This document shows, in pieces, positions 57,739-64,000 of a DNA stretch of 64,000 nucleotides; the stretch's first letter is position 1; the number at the start of each line of letters is the position of its first letter. Both the position numbers and the translations under genes were made by a program. The notes under the pieces were generated by a model that saw only the letters and a list, made by a program, of their open reading frames with translations, was not told the DNA's origin and ran no database searches. Origin of the DNA: UBA3537 sp964219345 (GTDB lineage: Bacteria; Bacteroidota; Bacteroidia; Flavobacteriales; Flavobacteriaceae); contig CAXPPN010000024.1 of assembly GCA_964219345.1 (NCBI GenBank), positions 35,864 through 99,863 on the forward strand, read 5' to 3'.

Positions 57739-60700
57739 ATGAAATTAAAATCACTTGTATTATTATTTTTTTCATTCTGTTGGTTAGGTTTTTCTCAACA
57801 AGATGTAGCTGAAATCGAATTTATTGGATTTGATTCAACATCCAATTATGCTCCCGGCTCTGGAGTTTCTGTTCATATAAATCCAATTGGTATTTACAGG
57901 ATGGATGATCCTGGTGGACTGGGTACTGATGTTTCTGATAATAATAAATTTTTATTAGAGCTGAGTGATAGTTCTGGAAATTTTGGAGGTAACATTTTAA
58001 CTGAGATTTATGACTTTTATGTGCCATTGATTAATGGTGTTATCCCTGCAGATACCCCTCCTGGAAGTAATTACAGGTTAAGGGTTGTAGCTAGCCAGGG
58101 ATTCGTTTCAACAGGTGTTTATAATTCAATTGAATCAAATCCGTCATCTCCTTTTACAATATCCGCAGGTTCTTTTGTTGACTACGTAGACATTAGTTCA
58201 GGAATTTCTTCCATAAGTAACAATTTTTTCCATTGTATTGATGGAGATGGTTATAATGTTAGCTCAAATTCAGCTACTCCATATGCTGGGAGTTTGAATA
58301 GAAGTTATGGTGCACTAACAACAGATACAAATGTTAATCCGTCAACAGTTCCAGATTTTAACTTTGAGGCTAACACAGGCAGTAATTATTCGGCCTATTT
58401 ATTTGATATTACAAACGGAGGAGTTTATTCACAATCTTTGTCCATTGATAATATTGGGTTTGGCATTTCTAGAGTAACTGTTTCCGATGAGCTAAATAAT
58501 AACGGGTTGCCAATAGGTACGTACAATTTAGAAATTAAAGAAACTAATTCAGATGGAATATCTTCTGTTTACTCTGTTATTTTTCTTTGGCATAGTAATA
58601 ACACTAACTTAGGGAATACAACTTCAGAAACGATATGTTTAGGCGAACAGGTTATTTTTTCAATTGATAATACTAGTGCGGGCATCGCAAGGAATTATGT
58701 TAGCTCATATTACAGTTTTAATTTTGGTGATAACTCCCCAATAGAATATTTCACTCACGCGGAATTGATGCATAACAGCGAAGTTGAGCATATTTACGGA
58801 CAAGTTTCTTGTGAAAGTAGTCAAGGGGAGTCGGGGTCAAATTTCATTATAGAAAAACAGTTGTTCAACAAGTTTAGAACAAGTTCTTCGGAAAGTTGTG
58901 ATGATTTTTCGATCAATGGTTTAGGGGCAATCAAAGAAGTTAATGTTAGTGATGGGCCTGAAGCGAGCTTCACTGTGTCAGACGAGCAATGTGAAACATC
59001 TCCTATTATAGCAACAAATACTTCAACTCTTGGGCAATGGGGTCTTGCAGGAACTTGTTTAGATGATGCTTTTTTTGATTGGTATGTAAAAGAGCCAGGT
59101 AGCTCAGATTTTATTCTTGTAAATTCTATTCCACAGCTTGAATCTTGGTTAGTAGGCGATGATTTAGTAATTCCAGCATCAAATGTTACTGCTGGCTGTT
59201 GGGAGATTTATTTAATTGCATACAATGAAGATCTTTGTCAAATTCAATCCCAAACTCCAACACAAACAGTAAGTGTTCAATCCTCGAATATAGAGGCTAA
59301 TTTCCAGTTTTTAGATAATGAAGGGAATGCCATCCCAGAGCCAATTGAAATATGTATATTAGATACAGTTAATTTTGATAATCTAACTAATACACTTAGT
59401 ATTGATTGTCAAAATGATAGTTTTTTATGGTCTATTTCTCCAGTTTCTAGCACTGCTTATCAATTTGTAAATAACACCGACGAAGATTCTATCAGTCCAG
59501 ATGTGATTTTTAATGAGCCAGGTACATATCAAGTTACCCTTAATGCAAGTAATAATTGCGACCAAGATTCAATTACCAAACCTATTACAGTTTTAGATGT
59601 TCCAACGGTAGACTTTATACCATCATCTCTAGACATCTGTGAGACTATTAATGAAAATACTGATTGTTATACTTTAGACTTTAGTGACCCTTTACTTTCT
59701 CCAACATACAATTTTAATTCTAGCCAAGATCCACTTTACAATTGGACAATTTCTGGAGGTGTATTAGGTGTTGATTACACTTTTGAAAATGGAACTAGCC
59801 AAGATTCAAAATACCCGATTATTAAGTTTTGTACTTTTGGCATCTATCAGTTGACAGTCTCTGTCAATGGAGTTTCCTGCCCTGGTTCTGATAATTCTAC
59901 TTTTACATTTACCTACGAACAAACCCCGATTATTGAAAATAATAATTTGTTGCAAGAATTATGTTCTGGTGATCAGACTCAAGAAGTGGTTTATAATTCT
60001 GATATGCCGTCAGCTACATATTCGTACACCATAACAGCAGATGCTGAGATAAGTGGTTACGAAGGCATAGACTTTAGTAATGGAATTCCAATAATGACTT
60101 TGATAAATTCTCCACCATCGAATGTTACCAACAATCTCACAATCACTGTTACTCCAACTGTTGGTAATTGTACAGGGAATCCAACAGATTTTATTTTTAC
60201 TGTGAATCCCACTCCAGTGATACCAAATCAAACTACAGCAATATGTTCAGAAGAGACTTTTGTGATAAATCCAACAAATGCTCCGCCAAATACTATTGTT
60301 CCATCTGGAACAACTTATGTTTGGACTGTTGCAGATAATGCTAATGTGACAGGTGATACATCAGAGTCATCTCCTCAGACTGCAATTAGTCAACAATTAA
60401 TAAATACTACAAATACAGTTCAGACAGTTATATATACTGTTATTCCAACATCTGGCACAGATGGATTGTGTGAGGGTGATCCATTTACAGTAACGGTTGA
60501 TGTCAATCCAAAACCAAGCATAGAAGATATAACCCTGCCTGCAATATGTTCTGGAAATAGTTTTAGTGAAACGCCAACAAACGGAGGGGGAGTAAGCGGT
60601 GCAGACATTGTTCCATCGGGGACTACCTACACTTGGACTGTAGTTGATTCAAGTGGAGAGGTGATTGGTGATTCAGATCAATCAACGCCTCAAACGAGTA

Positions 60701-63700
60701 TAGGTCAAACTCTAACAAATACTTCAAATATTCCACAGACAGTGGTTTATACAGTTGTACCTACTTCAGGTGTTCAGGGCAATTGTGAGGGTGATCCATT
60801 TACAATTACAGTTGTGGTGAATCCAGAGCCAATAATGGATAATGTTTTAAATCAAACAATTTGTGGTGGTACTGCTTTTGCTACACCTATATATAATTCT
60901 GATGTTTCTGGAGTAACATACTCATGGGAGCTTACATCCACCAATATACCTGCTGAAATTTCGGGCTATCCATCTCCAAACGGAACTGGAGAGCTTACAG
61001 GCTCAGTGATTCAAAATTCTGGGGATACTACATTTACATTGACTTATAATTTAAGTGTATTTTATGATGGATGTTTAGGAAATACAGTCCCCTTTTCTGT
61101 GACTGTAGACCCAGCACCAACAGTAATTTTTGATATTTCTAATCAGGGAGTTTGTAATGGTTATACGTCAATTCCTGTTAATTTATCATCACCAACTAAT
61201 AATGTAAATATTTCCTGGAGTATAGATCCAACACTATACCCAGATGTTTCTGGAATAACACAAACTAGTGGTACAACTGAAATACCTTCATTTACTCTGA
61301 CAAACACTTCTAATCCACCAACCCCAATAAATTTAGTGTTTACTACACAAGCTCAAACGGGTTCAACTGCAGGCTGTAATGGAGAAGTGGTTGAATATAT
61401 AATTACAGTTAATCCTCCGGCTCAAGTCAACCAGCCAGATGATCAGGTGGTTTGCAATGGCGCTTCTACAGATGTTATTAACTTTACTTCAATTAATCTC
61501 GGGAATATTGGTGGTAGTCAAACCACACCAAGTGGTGTTGATACTATATTTCTAACATTTAATCAAGGGTATTTAGGTACAGTTGGTTCAAATACTAATC
61601 AATCGAATAATATTTTAACATTTGAAACTTTAGGTATTCTTAATATTAGCTTTACACAAGAAGATACTGATGGAAATGGTTTATTTGATTTAGATCAAGG
61701 TAACGATATTTCAGGAATTGTTACTATTAATTTTACTGACGGCAGTTCAGAAACTTTTGGTGCTATAATCAATTTTAGAGAGAATGTACAAAACAATGAA
61801 TTGGAGGTAATTGGTTTTGTTTTTGATGACTTGGTAAATTATTCCTTTAATTATGGCAATAACCAAACTTATACAATAGCTGGCGGGACGACTCCAAACG
61901 TTAGTACATTGATAGGGTTAGCGGTTTATGATGCATCTGTTCAGTTTATTGATAATGAAGACCGAACTTCCAATGCAGCCACTGCTCAGACTTTAGATGA
62001 TTTAAATAGTTATTTGATTTCAGTTTCAGAATTTTCAGGGACTTCTTCATATTCATGGGTAAATGATACATCCTCTATTGGACTTGCAGCTAGCGGAAAT
62101 GGACCAATTGATAGCTTTATAGCGGAAAATCTTCTCAATGATCCTGTAGTGGCAACAATAACAGTTACTCCCTATTTTGAAAGCGCAGGTGTAAGCTGTC
62201 CAGGAACTCCTGTAGATTTTACAATTACTGTAAATCCAACACCTGAAATTACTAACCCAGAATCAAGTCAAACTATTTGTTCAGATGGGAATACTTCAGT
62301 TGTCACATGGCAAAGTTCCATCACTAACGGCGAACCAACAACCTTTGTTTGGAATTTTGTTTCTGCCAACGCTGGACTCACGGGACATTTAACGGGCTCT
62401 GGCAGTGGTGATTTACCGTTGATGACAATTAACAATACTGGCAATGATATTGAGGAAGTGGTTTATGAAGTTATTCCAACTGCATATGGATGTGAGGGTA
62501 CACCTTTTATTTATACAATTTATGTAAATCCTGATGTAGAAATTGCAAATAGCGAAACAAACCAAACGCTATGTTCTGAGGACACATCATCTGAAGTTAT
62601 TTGGACACTTACCAACCCCGCATTAGAAACATCAACAACATTTGATTGGGCGCTACAAACAGCCACTGTCCCATCTGGTACAATAGGTCTAATTTCTAAT
62701 GGTCAAGGAAACTTGCCTATTATGGATATAACCATAACCTCAACGACCTCCGCGGCCATTGAATATGTAATAACCCCTGTTTTTGATGATTGCCCAGGAA
62801 CACCTTTTACCTATACATTAAATATCGATCCGCGACCGATAATGGATGCAATTACTCCTCAAATAATTTGTAGTGAAACAGCATTTGATGCCCCAATACT
62901 CAATAGTGATGTTTCAGGAACTGTTTTTGATTGGGAACTATTAAATACTTCATCCATTCCATCTACAATTACAGGATATCCTACAGATAATACTCAACTT
63001 TTTTCAAGTTCATCAATAACTAACAATGGAACAGATCCATTTACTCTAGAATACCAATTCACTCCGAGTTTTAATGGTTGTGATGGTGATTCTCAAGTCT
63101 TTAGCATTACAATAAATCCAAGCCCTGTAACTGAACTAGATTTAGATGCTCAAGAAATTTGTTCGGGTGGAACATCTTTACCATTTATTGCATCTTCTCT
63201 TACTCAAAATGTTACGTTTTCATGGGAAATTACTAGTGATATTTCTGGATTAAGTGGTATCACTACAACATCTGGTACTGTAAATTCCTCTAACGAAATT
63301 CCAAGCCTTTCAGCTTCAATAATAAATGGATCAACATCAATAGATATTGTTATTGAAGTTGTGGCAACAACAGAAAATATTATTTGCGATGGTCCACCAA
63401 CGCTTCATACAATTACAGTTGTACAAGATCCAGTTGCTATTATTTCATCGGATCCACCACCTATTTGCGTTGGCGGAACAATTGATCCTATTACAACAAC
63501 CTACACTGGAGGTACAGGGACACCAAGTTATCAGTGGTACGATAATAGTACAGGTATTCTTCAACCGATTATGGGAGAAAATTCTAGCAGTTATGATCCT
63601 GGTATTATGGATACAGCTGGTACATTCTCCTTTCTTGTTGTCATTCAATTTTTGGATTCAACAACTGGTTGTAATCAAACATCAAGTGATTTGGCTACTG

Positions 63701-64000
63701 TTGAGGTTGTAAATGATCCTGTTTTAGTCAATCCATTACCAACCCAAACGATTTGTGAGAATACTACACCAGAAGATTTAGTGAGTTCAGCCAGTGGAGG
63801 TACTGGAACTTATACATTTGAATGGTTTGAAAGCTCAAACCCAACTATTGTACTCAGCTCAGATACAAATGTTACAAGTTCAACTTTTACACCACCAACG
63901 GATGTTGTAGGAACATTTAATTATTATGTTGTTGTCACTACAGAGGCATCGGGATGTGAAACCACGAGTTCAATTTCTGAGGTTATTGTCAATGAGGGGG
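57739..64000 (+). CDS. Giant secreted PKD-like repeat protein (3' end beyond window)
   Basis: A frame open from ATG 57739 to the window end, at least 2087 codons, with no stop in frame. A signal peptide (LVLLLFFSFCWLGFSQQ) is followed by several hundred residues of Ig/PKD-like strand regions, then about ten modules of 96-105 residues that each end in a line like TFxxTxTVNPxP and begin with a conserved C(S/G)x pair. Boundary codons (the VNP-like tripeptide) fall at 60202, 60502, 60817, 61105, 61408, 62230, 62524, 62824, 63112, 63421 and 63709. Such proteins in Flavobacteriaceae are large surface adhesins, often with a T9SS C-terminal domain; that end is not visible here. Confidence 0.93.
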   Translation, partial: MKLKSLVLLFFSFCWLGFSQQDVAEIEFIGFDSTSNYAPGSGVSVHINPIGIYRMDDPGGLGTDVSDNNKFLLELSDSSGNFGGNILTEIYDFYVPLINGVIPADTPPGSNYRLRVVASQGFVSTGVYNSIESNPSSPFTISAGSFVDYVDISSGISSISNNFFHCIDGDGYNVSSNSATPYAGSLNRSYGALTTDTNVNPSTVPDFNFEANTGSNYSAYLFDITNGGVYSQSLSIDNIGFGISRVTVSDELNNNGLPIGTYNLEIKETNSDGISSVYSVIFLWHSNNTNLGNTTSETICLGEQVIFSIDNTSAGIARNYVSSYYSFNFGDNSPIEYFTHAELMHNSEVEHIYGQVSCESSQGESGSNFIIEKQLFNKFRTSSSESCDDFSINGLGAIKEVNVSDGPEASFTVSDEQCETSPIIATNTSTLGQWGLAGTCLDDAFFDWYVKEPGSSDFILVNSIPQLESWLVGDDLVIPASNVTAGCWEIYLIAYNEDLCQIQSQTPTQTVSVQSSNIEANFQFLDNEGNAIPEPIEICILDTVNFDNLTNTLSIDCQNDSFLWSISPVSSTAYQFVNNTDEDSISPDVIFNEPGTYQVTLNASNNCDQDSITKPITVLDVPTVDFIPSSLDICETINENTDCYTLDFSDPLLSPTYNFNSSQDPLYNWTISGGVLGVDYTFENGTSQDSKYPIIKFCTFGIYQLTVSVNGVSCPGSDNSTFTFTYEQTPIIENNNLLQELCSGDQTQEVVYNSDMPSATYSYTITADAEISGYEGIDFSNGIPIMTLINSPPSNVTNNLTITVTPTVGNCTGNPTDFIFTVNPTPVIPNQTTAICSEETFVINPTNAPPNTIVPSGTTYVWTVADNANVTGDTSESSPQTAISQQLINTTNTVQTVIYTVIPTSGTDGLCEGDPFTVTVDVNPKPSIEDITLPAICSGNSFSETPTNGGGVSGADIVPSGTTYTWTVVDSSGEVIGDSDQSTPQTSIGQTLTNTSNIPQTVVYTVVPTSGVQGNCEGDPFTITVVVNPEPIMDNVLNQTICGGTAFATPIYNSDVSGVTYSWELTSTNIPAEISGYPSPNGTGELTGSVIQNSGDTTFTLTYNLSVFYDGCLGNTVPFSVTVDPAPTVIFDISNQGVCNGYTSIPVNLSSPTNNVNISWSIDPTLYPDVSGITQTSGTTEIPSFTLTNTSNPPTPINLVFTTQAQTGSTAGCNGEVVEYIITVNPPAQVNQPDDQVVCNGASTDVINFTSINLGNIGGSQTTPSGVDTIFLTFNQGYLGTVGSNTNQSNNILTFETLGILNISFTQEDTDGNGLFDLDQGNDISGIVTINFTDGSSETFGAIINFRENVQNNELEVIGFVFDDLVNYSFNYGNNQTYTIAGGTTPNVSTLIGLAVYDASVQFIDNEDRTSNAATAQTLDDLNSYLISVSEFSGTSSYSWVNDTSSIGLAASGNGPIDSFIAENLLNDPVVATITVTPYFESAGVSCPGTPVDFTITVNPTPEITNPESSQTICSDGNTSVVTWQSSITNGEPTTFVWNFVSANAGLTGHLTGSGSGDLPLMTINNTGNDIEEVVYEVIPTAYGCEGTPFIYTIYVNPDVEIANSETNQTLCSEDTSSEVIWTLTNPALETSTTFDWALQTATVPSGTIGLISNGQGNLPIMDITITSTTSAAIEYVITPVFDDCPGTPFTYTLNIDPRPIMDAITPQIICSETAFDAPILNSDVSGTVFDWELLNTSSIPSTITGYPTDNTQLFSSSSITNNGTDPFTLEYQFTPSFNGCDGDSQVFSITINPSPVTELDLDAQEICSGGTSLPFIASSLTQNVTFSWEITSDISGLSGITTTSGTVNSSNEIPSLSASIINGSTSIDIVIEVVATTENIICDGPPTLHTITVVQDPVAIISSDPPPICVGGTIDPITTTYTGGTGTPSYQWYDNSTGILQPIMGENSSSYDPGIMDTAGTFSFLVVIQFLDSTTGCNQTSSDLATVEVVNDPVLVNPLPTQTICENTTPEDLVSSASGGTGTYTFEWFESSNPTIVLSSDTNVTSSTFTPPTDVVGTFNYYVVVTTEASGCETTSSISEVIVNEG
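60202..63720 (+). repeat. PKD-like ~100-residue modules of the giant protein
   Basis: Steps between module boundaries (VNPxP-type tripeptides) are 300, 315, 288, 303, 822, 294, 300, 288, 309 and 288 bases, i.e. 96-105 residues except one of 274. Modules share C-S-G/E starts (AICS, QTIC, QEICS), a W (TYxW, FxWE) core, and VNPxP ends. Two modules in a row (about 60235-60830) are near duplicates with VPSGTTYxWTV, SQQL/GQTLTNT and GxCEGDPFT. Confidence 0.85.

Noticed and set aside
60010..60231. Minus-strand frame inside the giant gene
   Set aside because: A shadow of the plus-strand giant protein; no domain or start signal supports it.
63347..63712. Plus-strand frame in another phase inside the giant gene
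   Set aside because: Low-complexity shadow of the module-coding frame with no recognisable protein sequence.
1..64000. Search for phage, insertion sequence, integrase, tRNA and defence systems
   Set aside because: No such genes or terminal repeats were recognised in the window; only a relic toxin gene was seen.

Overview
The window is a stretch of chromosome from a marine-type member of the Flavobacteriaceae (Bacteroidota). The signs are an AT-rich sequence (about one third G+C by eye), TAnnTTTG-type promoter boxes, a sodium-pumping NADH:quinone reductase, lipoprotein and secreted proteins with type IX secretion features, the flavobacterial trp order E-G-D-C-F-B-A, and PKD-like giant adhesin-type repeats. 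I see no rRNA, tRNA, CRISPR array, prophage, insertion sequence or integrase. Most of the window is ordinary core genome packed into short operons on both strands.

Layout. 1-3144: end of the nqr operon (nqrE partial, nqrF), a small conserved protein and the flavin transferase ApbE that matures Nqr. 3146-9585: DUF3050 protein, map, gpmI, M48 protease, GNAT, pepE, a CarboxypepD_reg-like secreted protein, tatA. 9587-17199: an eight-gene minus-strand kynurenine / 3-hydroxyanthranilate catabolic operon (kynureninase, kynurenine monooxygenase, RidA-type deaminase, semialdehyde dehydrogenase, an atypical SDR, 3-hydroxyanthranilate dioxygenase, ACMS decarboxylase, O-methyltransferase). 17273-21357: msrA, a decayed ParE-type toxin gene with no antitoxin, a coiled-coil protein of the zinc-ribbon family that has lost its cysteines, a Nif3-like protein, lpxK. 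21358-29942: gap, lipA, an Nramp-like transporter without the canonical metal motifs, an ECF sigma factor and a glycosyltransferase in overlapping order, a small Cys-rich membrane protein, aqpZ (apparently starting at ATT), murB, an aminotransferase, a DUF1573 protein. 30090-39338: valS, then ACBP-psd-cdsA-LUD-ftsH-rsfS (minus), birA, an SRPBCC protein, pyrE. 39398-45795: NUDIX, SulP transporter, coaD, ddl, a stand-alone PASTA protein, rluD, yaaA. 45792-46189: a Gmad2-domain lipoprotein whose signal peptide is out of frame with its body. 46226-52688: the complete trpEGDCFBA operon with promoter, a WWW leader peptide and an attenuator. 52700-57641: YceI, two thioredoxin-fold proteins, two rhodaneses, a nucleotidyltransferase, a secreted endonuclease I, and a six-repeat small secreted protein. 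57739 to the end: the first 2087 codons of a giant secreted PKD-like repeat protein, open to the edge of the window.

How it fits together. The window holds both a tryptophan-making operon controlled by classical ribosome-mediated attenuation and an operon that burns kynurenine, the tryptophan breakdown intermediate. The best regulatory find is the trp leader: an 18-residue peptide with three consecutive Trp codons, a terminator whose U-tract abuts the trpE start, and an 8-bp perfect antiterminator whose upstream arm contains the leader stop codon. Other points worth a second look are the giant protein (ten regularly spaced modules, one carrying a roughly 170-residue insert with a calcium-loop-like motif), the ATT start of aqpZ, the cysteine-free zinc-ribbon protein, the Nramp-like protein lacking its metal ligands, the SDR lacking YxxxK, the toxin relic and the frameshifted lipoprotein. 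I found no clearly new multi-gene system.
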